A stretch of DNA of 54,933 bases from the IMG/VR virus record IMGVR_UViG_3300046504_000195, positions 1-54,933 of that record; one strand, 5' to 3'. This document shows positions 9,931 through 19,559 of the stretch, one piece after another. The notes under the pieces are model-generated. The model saw only the letters and a program-made list of their open reading frames with translations, was not told where the DNA came from and ran no database searches. Position 1 is the stretch's first letter; the number at the start of each line of letters is the position of its first letter. The position numbers were made by a program, and so were the translations under genes. This DNA is from a virus.

Positions 9931-12474
9931 TTAAATACCGGGTAATCCTGTGCTACCACCACCTTTTGGGGGAGCAATTCCCTGACTTTGTTGTTGTTTA
10001 GTTATATAAACTAATTTTCCGGTATTTTGATCTCTTCTTAAAGAACCGCCACCACCTTTAGCATATTGCTGAAGTAGTGCATATTTTTCTTGAGTAGTTG
10101 CTCTATTTGCTGCATCACCAATAACACTCATATAAGGATTCATCAGAATATTCTTAAATGCCTGTTGAAATAATTCCTTAACACCTGCTTCATCATTTGG
10201 ATCAAGTTTTGCTAATTTTTCTGCAACACTAAAACCTAAAATTTCATTTACTGCACCTTCGTTAACCTTTTTTTTGAGCACTACACCTTCAAACAATTTG
10301 AATTGGTTATCAATAACCACATCAAGTTTCTTCAAAGTTGGAGATTTTTTGCTTTCATTAAGACTTTCTTTTCTTACACCTGCCTTAACTTCAAGACGTT
10401 CACGAATATATTTTCTGAGTTTCTTTTCACCCTCAGACATTTGAATATTAACTGCCTTATCGGGAGTTATATTAACATCAACTGTTGTCATTGGAGCACT
10501 TTCAGGTTTAATAGTATCTACACCAAGATTTTGACTATCTGGACCGAATGCAAATTTAGGAGCACCTGCACCAATTCCTGGTTTTTCTTCGCCTGCGTCA
10601 TCCTTTACATCATCAAGATCAACTTCACCCTTTTCAATTTCTTCACCTTCTGGTTCGTCTTCTTCTTTCATTATTTTAACAGGTGCTTTTGTGCTAAGAG
10701 GTTTGCCTTTCTTTTCAGGAACTACTAATTCTTGGATTGCTTGTGGCTGTGGTGGTTGTGTTTCAACATTTGCAACATCCACATTTTCGGCAACTGCAGG
10801 ATTCAATCCTGCAACGCCAGCACCTTTACCAGTAACTTGTTGTGATACTGCTTTTAATATGTTTTTAACATCAATTGGTTGCTGACCTGCTTTAGTTAAT
10901 CTTGTATTTAATGCCTGAATTTGCTGACCTAAATTGGTTGCAATTCCTTGAAGTTTTTTCACTTCACCAGGAACTTCACCTGCATTATATGTTTGTTTAA
11001 TCGCCTGTCCTGCTTGACCAATCTTTTCTGCGCCTGCTTGTGCTACTTGACCAACTGCCTGTGCACCTCTTTGGACTGCGCCACCAACTGCTTGTGCACC
11101 TCTTCCAATTGCGCCACCAACTGCTTGTGCACCTTTTGCAATTCCTCTACCTGCAGCCTTACCTAAAGATTTTAATCCGCCAAAAAGTTCGTTAAGTTTT
11201 GCAACGCCTTCTTCTTGTGAACATTCATTCATTCCATTAACAACTGGTTCGAGTTTATTTGCATAATCTTCATGACCATAATCATTTTTCAATGTATTTA
11301 ATATTTCTGGATTAATAATTTTAATAATCATAGCAACATTATCAATGTCACCATCATTCTGTCCATCATTATGTGCATTTGCATATCCACTTACCATATT
11401 ACCAACTTCTTCTTCACCGCATTCCATAAGTGCTTCTGCACTATCAACGCCCCTTGACTTTGCATATTCAGTAAATGTACCGCATTCTGCGCACTGTGCT
11501 TCAGGAAGTCCAGATGGTCCAAGATCACCCTCTCCGGGTTTTTCCTGTGGTACACTATCTCCCAAATCTGCAACATCTTCAGGTGATACCACTTTAAGAA
11601 TCATATCGGCTACTTCATGTCTGTCTTCATCATCAATTTTTGCCATTTTATTTGCACTGGCATCTTCCTTTTCATCTTTATTTGGTAAAAATCCTTTAAC
11701 GAATGTTTTAAGTAACCAAGTTAATTCACTTGTATCTAAATCAGAACTTTTAATTTCACTTGCTATTTTGCCAACTTTGCTCTGCATGTCACTTAATTCT
11801 TCTTCACCTTCAGGTTTTTCTTCTGTATCTGTAGGTTTTTCTTCGGTATCACTTGCAGGTAGTTCTTCTGTACTATCTGCAGGTAGTTCTTCTGTACTAT
11901 CTGCAGGTAGTTCTGTTGCATCGCCTGCAGGTACTTCTGTTGCATCGCCTGCAGGTGTCTCAGGTCCTGCTTCAGGTCCTGTTGCTGGTTCTGTTTCTAA
12001 TCCTGCTGTCATTTCAGCACTACCTTCAGGTGCTGTTTTTTCTGCTGAAGTTGCTGCATCCAATTCAGGAACTTTACTTGTTGCCTGATCAATTTCTTCT
12101 TTAGCACCTTCGGTTATAACCATTTTAGTTTTAGTCTTATTAGGCTTCAATGTTTTTGCTTCACTGATATCATGAAAAATAAAATTTCTTTGTTTATCTG
12201 CTTCAGATAATGATTGATATTTATAATCCTTAATATTACCTAATCCACCAATGTAAGCAAAATCTGTAACATTAGGGTCTTTTTTAGTACCACCCTTTTT
12301 GATGAAATATTCATGGTTTTCTTTAACTATACCATATGCAACACCGTCTGGTGCTCTCTTATAATCAATAAGAGTGCCTAAGTTACGTATTTGAGATTCT
12401 TTAACTGAGGGTTTTACATCGGCTAACTTATTTAGTCTTTCATAAAATGCCTCTTTAGTTGTATGTTTTGCCAT
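9931..12474 (-). CDS. Very large tagged, repeat-rich internal-type protein
   Basis: 847 aa, low complexity. It starts MAKHTTKEAFYERLNKLADV, related in pattern to the short N-terminal tag of other late proteins here. Residues ~115-215 are acidic Pro/Thr/Glu repeats (TEELPADS units). Around 430-500 is an amphipathic Ala/Gly repeat with units GAQAVGGA / RGAQAVGQ. Two clustered CxxC-like sites (CAECGTF) lie near 330. The C-terminal 120 residues look globular. The charge, repeats and position in the head module suggest a prohead core, scaffold or co-packaged internal protein; this is inference. The late motif at 12517-12526 precedes it. Confidence 0.75.
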   Translation of the reverse strand: MAKHTTKEAFYERLNKLADVKPSVKESQIRNLGTLIDYKRAPDGVAYGIVKENHEYFIKKGGTKKDPNVTDFAYIGGLGNIKDYKYQSLSEADKQRNFIFHDISEAKTLKPNKTKTKMVITEGAKEEIDQATSKVPELDAATSAEKTAPEGSAEMTAGLETEPATGPEAGPETPAGDATEVPAGDATELPADSTEELPADSTEELPASDTEEKPTDTEEKPEGEEELSDMQSKVGKIASEIKSSDLDTSELTWLLKTFVKGFLPNKDEKEDASANKMAKIDDEDRHEVADMILKVVSPEDVADLGDSVPQEKPGEGDLGPSGLPEAQCAECGTFTEYAKSRGVDSAEALMECGEEEVGNMVSGYANAHNDGQNDGDIDNVAMIIKIINPEILNTLKNDYGHEDYANKLEPVVNGMNECSQEEGVAKLNELFGGLKSLGKAAGRGIAKGAQAVGGAIGRGAQAVGGAVQRGAQAVGQVAQAGAEKIGQAGQAIKQTYNAGEVPGEVKKLQGIATNLGQQIQALNTRLTKAGQQPIDVKNILKAVSQQVTGKGAGVAGLNPAVAENVDVANVETQPPQPQAIQELVVPEKKGKPLSTKAPVKIMKEEDEPEGEEIEKGEVDLDDVKDDAGEEKPGIGAGAPKFAFGPDSQNLGVDTIKPESAPMTTVDVNITPDKAVNIQMSEGEKKLRKYIRERLEVKAGVRKESLNESKKSPTLKKLDVVIDNQFKLFEGVVLKKKVNEGAVNEILGFSVAEKLAKLDPNDEAGVKELFQQAFKNILMNPYMSVIGDAANRATTQEKYALLQQYAKGGGGSLRRDQNTGKLVYITKQQQSQGIAPPKGGGSTGLPGI

Positions 12475-12516
12475 TTGACTATATTTTTAAATTTAATTAT
12501 TTATTTTACACTTTTT

Positions 12517-12526
12517 TATAAATACT
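12517..12526 (-). promoter_or_regulatory. Late-type promoter motif
   Basis: Sense AGTATTTATA, 42 nt before the ATG at 12474, a longer gap than usual. Confidence 0.5.
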
Positions 12527-12552
12527 TTATTTGGATCGAAAAATTAAGAAAG

Positions 12553-12801
12553 TTAAATAATTTGACCCGTTTCATTAGTGATTTTATACTTTTGAAGCAT
12601 TTCAACCACTCTTTGATTAATTAGTTTTTTACTCATAAATCCATCAATAACAGATTGATTTGCCTTTTTATGTGAAACATCTTCCTTGAGAAACTTCTGA
12701 TTCTTATGGATTTGCTCCACTATATCATAGAATATCTTCTCGGCTTTTTTAATTTCTACGTATTCCACTAATTGTGCTTCTGTTAATATAAATTTTTTCA
12801 T
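12553..12801 (-). CDS. Small tagged protein
   Basis: 82 aa beginning MKKFILTEAQLVEYVE, preferred over an upstream in-frame start that would overlap the previous gene by 20 nt. The N-terminus resembles the short amphipathic tags of other late proteins, with LTE/LVE tripeptides that fit the T4 prohead protease rule. The rest is helical and Lys-rich. No family recognised. Confidence 0.6.
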   Translation of the reverse strand: MKKFILTEAQLVEYVEIKKAEKIFYDIVEQIHKNQKFLKEDVSHKKANQSVIDGFMSKKLINQRVVEMLQKYKITNETGQII

Positions 12802-12805
12802 GATC

Positions 12806-13615
12806 CTATGCATTATATTCGTCAAGACTTAATTCTTTAGTAAGAAAACTATTCTTCATATCAACCATTTTTTCTAAATACCCCGAATTTCGTAATATTT
12901 TAAATACTAAGTTTTCTGTAGAATATTCTCCTGCCGTATCAAGTCCGGTTTGTCTGTATTTTTTTATTTTATTTTTAAGTTTTTCATGCTTATTTATAAA
13001 ACTTTCGTCATCCCTATCCTTTTCCAGATCATCAATAGTATTCATTATGTCTGCAGATTTCAATTGTACGTCTGCCATGTCAATATTAACGATCTTTTTG
13101 GTTGGTTTTCTAATCCACTTATCTTTAACCAAAGAATATGTACCAGATGAATGATGTGGTTCTTGAGCATCTTGAAAATACATTTCAACGTCATGTCCTT
13201 TTACTTGAATAGGAAGTCTGTCTGCCCACAATTGTTTTTTTAATTTGAAGAAATCACCAACAAAGTCTTTATTTTCTGAAATTTGATTAAAATTTAATAC
13301 TACATGAACATCCAAGTCTGAATTTTCATTGTAATTGTAATTTGCGAGACTACCTGTCAATATAATATCATTATATTTAAGATTTTCCGCATCACAAAAC
13401 TGAATAAATCTTATGGCATTTTTTAACAACGTTTTTCTAACATCAGGTCTCATTTTTTCGTCTGATTCCCAGATCATTGGGCATAGAGTATCATTCATTT
13501 TAATAGTAGATACATCAACTGCTTCTGGTTCGATGACTTCTTTTAAAACGTCTGATATGTTGTTCTGTTTCCAATATTTAGAACTCCATCTTCTTGGATT
13601 GTCGTTAATATCCAT
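12806..13615 (-). CDS. Nucleotidyltransferase-fold protein in the head module
   Basis: 269 aa. The stretch ILTGSLANYNYNENSDLDVHVVL (about 85-107) fits the Pol-beta-type nucleotidyltransferase signature GS-x(9-13)-DxD. A possible third acidic residue (VEMYF) follows some 50 residues later. The C-terminal half is helical and charged. Members of this superfamily transfer NMPs to proteins, RNAs or small molecules; the substrate cannot be read here. It is in the late block with tagged proteins, so delivery with the virion is conceivable but not shown. Confidence 0.7.
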   Translation of the reverse strand: MDINDNPRRWSSKYWKQNNISDVLKEVIEPEAVDVSTIKMNDTLCPMIWESDEKMRPDVRKTLLKNAIRFIQFCDAENLKYNDIILTGSLANYNYNENSDLDVHVVLNFNQISENKDFVGDFFKLKKQLWADRLPIQVKGHDVEMYFQDAQEPHHSSGTYSLVKDKWIRKPTKKIVNIDMADVQLKSADIMNTIDDLEKDRDDESFINKHEKLKNKIKKYRQTGLDTAGEYSTENLVFKILRNSGYLEKMVDMKNSFLTKELSLDEYNA

Positions 13616-13630
13616 TGCCCATTTATTTTA

Positions 13631-14032
13631 TTATGCCAAATTAGTCTGATTTGAAGTTTCTGGTGGTTTGACTCTTTTTACAACCAATCTATGTACGGTA
13701 TCAATATCCTCATAATCTTCATCAGCAAGGTATTTGTCAATTTCTACTTTTATTTCTTCTGCCTTTTTTCTTAGTTGTTCAACGTTTTCTGCAGGAATGA
13801 AAAAACCTTCATCAACACCTTCATCTTCAATGCCTTTTTTGAAACGTTTTGCTAATGCCTTGCGTGCAGGAGTACAGGTTGGTTTAGTCATTGGAGTACA
13901 ATAACCCTTATGTTCAGGATTAACGGCATTTTGAATCCATTTTTCATCGGCTTCTCTTAATTTGAAGTCGGGATTCAATTTTGCCATATTCTCCAAAAGC
14001 AATGACTTAGTATCTTTTAATACCTTTTTCAT
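13631..14032 (-). CDS. Tagged small protein with NPEHKGYCTPMTKPTCTP motif
   Basis: 133 aa. N-terminus DTKSLLLENMAKLNPDFKLRE is the shared tag, ending in LRE. The middle segment (residues ~38-65) with two Cys and the run RKALAKRFKKG resembles a short conserved domain I remember from other phage virion-region proteins; function unknown. The rest is an acidic helix. Likely a head-packaged protein with the tag removed, by analogy with T4 internal proteins. Confidence 0.7.
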   Translation of the reverse strand: MKKVLKDTKSLLLENMAKLNPDFKLREADEKWIQNAVNPEHKGYCTPMTKPTCTPARKALAKRFKKGIEDEGVDEGFFIPAENVEQLRKKAEEIKVEIDKYLADEDYEDIDTVHRLVVKRVKPPETSNQTNLA

Positions 14033-14057
14033 GTCAATTGAATATGTAAAATAAAAA

Positions 14058-14570
14058 TTATTTACCTACTTTTGCAATTGGAGCAATTGGAATTTTCTTT
14101 CCGTCATTAGGCTTAGTTTCGTCTAATTCTTTCTTTTCCTTATGTTCCTTTTTTTCTTCAGCAGGAGTTTCAGATTCTTCGTGTTCCTTAGATTCTTTAT
14201 CTTCCTTTTTTTCGAAGTTCCATTTCTTGTCTCCGTCCTTTTTATCTTCCTTTTTGTCTTCTTTCTTATCTTCACCCTTTTTCTTATCGAAATTCCATTC
14301 GGTAAGTCCTTCAGGTGCTGTTTCACCAGTTTCTTCAGCAGGAACTTCTTCCTCTTCTTCACCGTGAAGCATAGCATAAAGTTCATCAACCTTTGCTGTT
14401 AATTCTTGAAGTTTTTCTTCAGGAGTTTTTTCTTTTGGTTCTTCAATTGGTGCTTCTGCGCCAGTTTCAGCAGGTAATTCTTCTTCAAATCCTTCATTTA
14501 ATTTAGGCTTGAATGTCTTATCGAGTCTACCCATAACTTCGAATAATCTTTGTTTGTCATTTCTCTTCAT
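14058..14570 (-). CDS. Tagged, highly charged internal-type protein
   Basis: 170 aa. Tag QRLFEVMGRLDKTFKPKLNE at the N-terminus, near identical to that of the 26786 gene. After LNE the protein is almost only Glu, Lys, Asp, Pro and Thr, with runs such as KKEDKKEDKK and a duplicated WNF(D/E)KK element. Such composition is typical of prohead core or DNA-associated internal head proteins. The late motif at 14606-14615 precedes it. Confidence 0.7.
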   Translation of the reverse strand: MKRNDKQRLFEVMGRLDKTFKPKLNEGFEEELPAETGAEAPIEEPKEKTPEEKLQELTAKVDELYAMLHGEEEEEVPAEETGETAPEGLTEWNFDKKKGEDKKEDKKEDKKDGDKKWNFEKKEDKESKEHEESETPAEEKKEHKEKKELDETKPNDGKKIPIAPIAKVGK

Positions 14571-14605
14571 ATTCTTGATTTTTATAATTTGTTTATTTTA
14601 TTTAA

Positions 14606-14615
14606 CATAAATACT
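14606..14615 (-). promoter_or_regulatory. Late-type promoter motif
   Basis: Sense AGTATTTATG, 35 nt before the ATG at 14570. Confidence 0.5.
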
Positions 14616-15740
14616 TTAATGGTATAGTAGAAATGTTCTCGCAACATCTTTTCTTTGGGCAGATATATCTCCCTCACCTTTTGGCATTACAATAACATTA
14701 ATTTTTTTCTCGTCTCCAACAGGTGTTTTTAACAATTCATCATAAGTTAATAATGTGTTAATATCCACGCCATATTTATCTGAAATTCTTTGCTTTAAGG
14801 TATTAATGCTATCTTTGCTTTTTGGTACTAATTTGCCTTTTTCATCAACGGCAAAATGTGCACGGTCTCTAACAAATAAATCACCAAATAAAGCAGAAGG
14901 TACAATTTCGGAAGTTTTGGCTTTTGATATATTTACTTTATTTCTTTCTTTCTCACTGGCATCTGTGGAAAAACTTAAAGTAATGTTTGGATCATTTAAA
15001 TTATAAACTTCACCCATTTTAGTATGTGCATAAGATTCAAAATCGTAACCTTCACCCTTTAATTCTTTTGTTATATTTACTGCAATTTCAAAATATTTCT
15101 TAGTAAAAAAATCACCTGCATCATTCCATCTAAAAATAACTTTTTTATTGTCATTTCTGATGGCTAATACTTCTATTTCATGTTTTAATAAATTCTTGAA
15201 TTTATCGGGATAATTAAGTAATAGATTTAATATTCTTGTTTGTTTAAGAAAAATATTTGGTTGAATAACATATCTTCCACGTCTTGCATAACATACTCTC
15301 GCACAAGCACCTGCGCCCGGACATGTATTTACAACATAAAATTCTTTATTTTCAATATCATAAACTAATCCACGTAAAGCAGGAATACCAATATTATATG
15401 TTGCAGAATTTTCAGACCCCGATTTTTCCATTTTGGTATTTTGTGAATAAATTTGTATCGGCATTTGCGTTATACTCTTAATAAATGTGTCAACATCAAT
15501 ATCGCCCTTTTCATCAAATGGAATTGCTTTATTATGTATCAATAAAGATGCCTTGATTCTTTTAGTATCAGGTAAATTGTAATTTGAAATCACATTATTC
15601 AAATAACTTTTTAATTCCTCAACATTAAGGCATTCTTTTGAAACGTCACTAAATTCACCTTCCCAATCAACTTCAGTCAATGGCATGCCACCGACCCTGT
15701 TCATCATTTCGAAAAGTCGTTGCGGAGTATATTTTGTCAT
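14616..15740 (-). CDS. Tagged gp88-like protein (Cys-cluster)
   Basis: 374 aa. Tag PQRLFEMMNRVGGMPLTE at the N-terminus (LTE end). The body contains VNTCPGAGACARVCYARRGRY (about 138-158), the Cys cluster I associate with the phage gene-product-88 family (CPGxxxCxxxCYA), and the later block VIFRWNDAGDFF. The biochemical role of that family is not known to me; the Cys spacing (CX5CX3C) is not the radical-SAM CX3CX2C. The tag suggests packaging into the capsid. The late motif at 15759-15768 is 18 nt upstream. Confidence 0.7.
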   Translation of the reverse strand: MTKYTPQRLFEMMNRVGGMPLTEVDWEGEFSDVSKECLNVEELKSYLNNVISNYNLPDTKRIKASLLIHNKAIPFDEKGDIDVDTFIKSITQMPIQIYSQNTKMEKSGSENSATYNIGIPALRGLVYDIENKEFYVVNTCPGAGACARVCYARRGRYVIQPNIFLKQTRILNLLLNYPDKFKNLLKHEIEVLAIRNDNKKVIFRWNDAGDFFTKKYFEIAVNITKELKGEGYDFESYAHTKMGEVYNLNDPNITLSFSTDASEKERNKVNISKAKTSEIVPSALFGDLFVRDRAHFAVDEKGKLVPKSKDSINTLKQRISDKYGVDINTLLTYDELLKTPVGDEKKINVIVMPKGEGDISAQRKDVARTFLLYH

Positions 15741-15758
15741 TGGAGAACAATATTTTTC

Positions 15759-15768
15759 TATAAATACA
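15759..15768 (-). promoter_or_regulatory. Late-type promoter motif
   Basis: Sense TGTATTTATA, 18 nt before the ATG at 15740. Confidence 0.5.
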
Positions 15769-15790
15769 AAATTATTAATTAAAATCTAAG

Positions 15791-15800
15791 AGTATTTATT
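15791..15800 (+). promoter_or_regulatory. Late-type promoter motif
   Basis: AGTATTTATT, 17 nt before ATG 15818; divergent from the motif at 15759. Confidence 0.55.
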
Positions 15801-15817
15801 ATAAATTCTTGTACGAA

Positions 15818-17968
15818 ATGAATTTAGAATGCTTAAATGGTATAATCACCGACAACTTGGCTATTCAAATTGATCTAACTCAATTGAAGTCATGGGATTT
15901 AAATACTGATTTCACATCATATAGTTTGACCAAATGGACTGGAGCAGTTTCTGACAATATCAATTTAATTGATTTTGGTTTAACTGGTTTCGATAATGGC
16001 AGAACAAATAAAATGTGGAGTGGATATACATTAACTCCACAGGATAATATATTCTCAATGTATAGAATTGGTTATAATGTAGTTAAGAATCCAACAACAG
16101 GTGAAACAAGTGGTATGACAATAACTACAGAATTTGATCCTTATTATATAAGTGGTGTAACAACAGGTAATAGTGGAAATTATTTCGAACTTAATGGTGG
16201 TTACTTACAAGGATTTTTTAAACTACAGGGATACAATTATGAATTATTACCTGCAAGATATAATAATGGTATAACCGTTGAAACACTTGTTTATCTTAAC
16301 ACGGGTTCATCGGGAATATTTTATATGATGGGTGTGCGTGCGGAAGATAAATATAATCCGCACTTCAGTGGTGAATCAACATTAAATGGAGTTGTCAGTG
16401 GTGGAACAATTGTAGATGTTACTAAAATAAGTGGTGTAACTACAAGTGAAAACAATTATCTTGATGCCTATCAAGAAACTTTAGTAAACCGAGAGGCATT
16501 TATTGATTGGGGAGATAGAAAAAGAAAAGAATATTTCGAAGCACCACCAATTACAAATGTTACTGGCAATACTATTGCATTTTTCTTAACTGCAGATCGC
16601 AGATTAGGATATAAATATATTGATAACAAGGGTATAATTGTTCAGAACATATCACCACGTTCAATTTTGCATAATGCGACAGGATGGACCATGATTGATA
16701 TTGCATTTATTCCTAATGCAACAATTGATGATTCTATCTTAATTAGTACTTGGAACAATGGTTTATTTAGTTTAGGATACCCATATTCTTATAATTATCA
16801 AACATTAATTGACTGTGCACCACAAAGAATTGGTACATTAATATTCTACATTAATGGTAGATCAATGTGGACAATTAATGATTTTCCAGAGTATTTCTTT
16901 AAGGGATTAAAAAATCAAAGAGAAAAACAGATTGGCGTACCATTCTCAATTAGTTGGGGTGGCGGTTCATTTGGATTAAGATATTCATATCATTATGACT
17001 ATCAGAAATATGAACTATATGATGGTCAAAATACTGCATATATAAATCAAAAGTTTTGGGTTCAGAACAATCCATTACCTGATGAATGCGAACCACCTGC
17101 AAGTGATGATTATTTACCGGGATTATCATTAAGTGCAGATAGCAGTACATTCATGATTATTGATAAATGCGATCCACATGTTGAACATCCATATACTGTG
17201 ATGCGTGTTGAATTTACTGGAACAACTGGAATAACCGGAACTTCAGCAATGACATATTTTATTAAATTCAATCAACCAATATCCGTATTATCAAACAGAG
17301 ACTATGAAGTTGATTTATCGTTCTTTAATTCAGGATTCAGCACCAATTTACGAGCAAAATTATTAGTATATGGTACTGTAGATATAGATATTATAAATGA
17401 AACACAATATTCATATCCATTTAGTGCAGAAGATATAATAAGGTTGGAAGGTGCAGGAATATATCCTTTCCCCGACAGACAGGAATATCAATATATGAGA
17501 GATGGTATTATGTATTATGGTGCTACAGGTCTTCCTGTTTTACTTGAAGACGCACTTGTTTATGGTCTTATATCTGTTGAAGGTTTACCAGAAGGTAGTG
17601 TTGTAACAGGTTTAAATAGTTGGAAACCTCTGAAATTGGTTTTCAGAACTGCAGACAATTCAGGGCAACAACATGTATATTTAGGTTTATTGCTTGAAAG
17701 TTCAGAACCATTTAACGAAAATAGTCCAATATTCATAAACAACTTTACATATAAAGGTGCTGATATTTTGGTTAAAGACCCGAAGAAAAATGATTTATTG
17801 ATTCAAGAGAACTTTGATTCATCATTTATTGGCGGGATACAAAAACTTCGAGTATATAATAATGGTCTGACATCAGAAGAAATACTACATAATGCACTTA
17901 TTGAAGCAAAGAGCAATCCAAATTTAAAGTTTAAAGTAAATAAAGGCGGTAGGATAATTTACAGATAA
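15818..17968 (+). CDS. Large structural protein with LamG-like C-terminus
   Basis: 716 aa from MNLECLNG; a TTG-started extension of three codons is possible but unnecessary. Rich in Gly, Tyr, Asn and Thr with beta-strand character throughout. The last 60 residues (IGGIQKLRVYNNGLTSEEIL) have the closing pattern of concanavalin/LamG jelly-roll domains, and similar pieces occur earlier. It is probably a virion appendage, tail fibre or baseplate protein that may bind surface glycans. It forms an operon with the two small genes after it. Confidence 0.65.
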   Translation: MNLECLNGIITDNLAIQIDLTQLKSWDLNTDFTSYSLTKWTGAVSDNINLIDFGLTGFDNGRTNKMWSGYTLTPQDNIFSMYRIGYNVVKNPTTGETSGMTITTEFDPYYISGVTTGNSGNYFELNGGYLQGFFKLQGYNYELLPARYNNGITVETLVYLNTGSSGIFYMMGVRAEDKYNPHFSGESTLNGVVSGGTIVDVTKISGVTTSENNYLDAYQETLVNREAFIDWGDRKRKEYFEAPPITNVTGNTIAFFLTADRRLGYKYIDNKGIIVQNISPRSILHNATGWTMIDIAFIPNATIDDSILISTWNNGLFSLGYPYSYNYQTLIDCAPQRIGTLIFYINGRSMWTINDFPEYFFKGLKNQREKQIGVPFSISWGGGSFGLRYSYHYDYQKYELYDGQNTAYINQKFWVQNNPLPDECEPPASDDYLPGLSLSADSSTFMIIDKCDPHVEHPYTVMRVEFTGTTGITGTSAMTYFIKFNQPISVLSNRDYEVDLSFFNSGFSTNLRAKLLVYGTVDIDIINETQYSYPFSAEDIIRLEGAGIYPFPDRQEYQYMRDGIMYYGATGLPVLLEDALVYGLISVEGLPEGSVVTGLNSWKPLKLVFRTADNSGQQHVYLGLLLESSEPFNENSPIFINNFTYKGADILVKDPKKNDLLIQENFDSSFIGGIQKLRVYNNGLTSEEILHNALIEAKSNPNLKFKVNKGGRIIYR

Positions 17969-17976
17969 ATTTTTAT

Positions 17977-18489
17977 ATGCAAAATCTTTATGAAATTATA
18001 TTAGATGAAATTGATAAAATGTCAGCAATTAATTTGCAATCTTATTATCAACAACATGCCAATAATAAAGAATGGCTTCGAATTCTATCCAAATTTCCAG
18101 AAGAATTACAACGTGAAATTATTGATGAAAGACCCGAAGGCAATAAAGAAGATATTGAAGAAATTAAACAATTAAAATTAATCTCACCACAACCAATAAC
18201 AGTTAACACCAAAGATGTTTTACAATCAACACTAAAAGTTGATAATTTTTTAAATAGAACACCACAAGAAGTTGTTGATGTAATTAATAAAAATTGGGGA
18301 ACTCAAGGAAAAACTGAAATTGTATATGACCAAAATCCCCAAAGATATTTTCAATATGCAAAAATGTCATCATCAACAGCAAAACCAAGTATTATGGTAA
18401 ATAATGTTATTGAATGGGGTATTGGTAGATTTATTGCAACATTAATTCGTGGTGATAAAACAATAAATGTTTGGAATATGAAAAGATAG
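17977..18489 (+). CDS. Unknown protein, weak ParB-like C-terminus
   Basis: 170 aa, 8 nt after the structural gene. The N-terminal half is acidic and helical. The end (IMVNNVIEWGIGRFIATLIR) recalls the ParB/Srx-type pattern G-x-GR-x-A-x-LxRGDK but lacks enough context to assign a fold. Likely co-expressed with its neighbours. Confidence 0.6.
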   Translation: MQNLYEIILDEIDKMSAINLQSYYQQHANNKEWLRILSKFPEELQREIIDERPEGNKEDIEEIKQLKLISPQPITVNTKDVLQSTLKVDNFLNRTPQEVVDVINKNWGTQGKTEIVYDQNPQRYFQYAKMSSSTAKPSIMVNNVIEWGIGRFIATLIRGDKTINVWNMKR

Positions 18490-18490
18490 T

Positions 18491-18697
18491 ATGAGTCAGT
18501 TAAGTGAAATTTTGGAAGGTTGGACAAATCTCACATTCCCCTTAAGTCCAAAAATAAAAGAATTGGCAAAAAAAAGAATCGAAATTTGTGTTAATTGCGA
18601 TAAATTAAATAAAAGGAATTTTTGTAAAGTATGTGGTTGTTATATGCCAGCAAAGGTCCGAAGTCGTAGATCAAAATGTTTAAAGAATTTGTGGTAA
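18491..18697 (+). CDS. Small zinc-binding protein
   Basis: 68 aa, one base after the preceding stop. RIEICVNCDKL...FCKVCGCYMPAKVRSRRSKC carries CxxC and CxxCxC clusters with the MPAK...KC ending that I know from small phage zinc proteins usually ending KCPLGKW; here the end is KCLKNLW. Function unknown. Confidence 0.7.
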   Translation: MSQLSEILEGWTNLTFPLSPKIKELAKKRIEICVNCDKLNKRNFCKVCGCYMPAKVRSRRSKCLKNLW

Positions 18698-18706
18698 TTA
18701 TATTGA

Positions 18707-19330
18707 TTAACAATATGGTACACTTCGCACAGTATCCCTCATTTCAGGAGTACGAATATCTAAATTAGTATAATTCATGATAAAATCCTGACAAAATTCC
18801 CTAATGAATAATATCTGAATTTTTGGTGGTGCTTTTTCAAATGCAATAAATTTGATTTCATCACCATCAGGAGTATATAAATCAACATTAATGTCACGCC
18901 AATCAAATCTATCAAACCATGCTTCACCTGATGGTTCTCTGTCAGTTTCAGGAGTACCCCCAACATGTCCTCTATCTTGCCATCCGGTTTTGCCAACATC
19001 TACTTTATCTGCATAAAAATTCAAATCAAATTTAATTGGTTCTTTACTTTGATCATATTTATATTCTATTTTTAAGAAGTACTCAATACTCATACGGTCT
19101 GTATCATCAAAATTATCCTCTTCCCAATTGCCACCAATACGAGAATCATAAACATCGGTTTTAAGATTTTTCTTATTTATTAATGAATCACAAATAAATT
19201 GTTTCTGTAAATCTTCGTTTTTTAATAGATCGACATTCTCTTCTTCCTTGAGATATTCATCGTTACCCAAAAAATCGAATTCTGAAATTACTTCATTTAT
19301 TGTTCTTATTAATTCCTTTTTTTTCATCAA
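18707..19330 (-). CDS. Unknown protein with tag-like N-terminus
   Basis: 207 aa. Begins MMKKKELIRTINEVISEFDF, an amphipathic segment comparable in length to the shared late tag. The body is acidic with Trp/Asp-rich stretches (WFDRFDWRDINVDLY). No family recognised. The late motif at 19343-19352 directly precedes it. Confidence 0.6.
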   Translation of the reverse strand: MMKKKELIRTINEVISEFDFLGNDEYLKEEENVDLLKNEDLQKQFICDSLINKKNLKTDVYDSRIGGNWEEDNFDDTDRMSIEYFLKIEYKYDQSKEPIKFDLNFYADKVDVGKTGWQDRGHVGGTPETDREPSGEAWFDRFDWRDINVDLYTPDGDEIKFIAFEKAPPKIQILFIREFCQDFIMNYTNLDIRTPEMRDTVRSVPYC

Positions 19331-19342
19331 ATTTAATTTACT

Positions 19343-19352
19343 AATAAATACT
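19343..19352 (-). promoter_or_regulatory. Late-type promoter motif
   Basis: Sense AGTATTTATT, 12-15 nt before the start near 19330. Confidence 0.5.
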
Positions 19353-19392
19353 ATTATTTTTACATAAATTTTAAATCATATGACACGATGTG

Positions 19393-19402
19393 AGTATTTA
19401 TA
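19393..19402 (+). promoter_or_regulatory. Orphan late-type promoter motif
   Basis: Perfect AGTATTTATA with no ORF after it; it points into the structured segment 19405-19559. Confidence 0.6.
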
Positions 19403-19404
19403 GG

Positions 19405-19559
19405 AAAGTCATTGCTTAATTGAAGAATTAAGTTACGTCTGAAAAATCAGAAATGATTCTTTAAATTTTATTGCCAGTTAGTGGTTATGTAAAATTTAAG
19501 ACCTAACTAATTAATTTTTAAAAGGATAGTTGCACCCAAATCATTGGGTGCAATTTTTT
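19405..19559 (+). ncRNA. Candidate structured small RNA
   Basis: About 155 nt between a perfect late-type motif and a strong terminator, without a usable ORF. Hand folding gives CTTAATT/AATTAAG (loop 4), TCTGA/TCAGA (loop 4), a long stem TCTTTAAATTTTA with TAAAATTTAAGA around a 19-nt loop, and the terminator. Not matched to any RNA family I know. Confidence 0.5.

Noticed and set aside
11345-12104. Plus-strand Ser/Ala-rich ORFs opposite the 847-aa gene
   Set aside because: Antisense shadows caused by the low-complexity repeats of the minus-strand gene.
14616-15740. Radical SAM enzyme call for the gp88-like protein
   Set aside because: Cys spacing CX5CX3C does not fit the CX3CX2C cluster motif.
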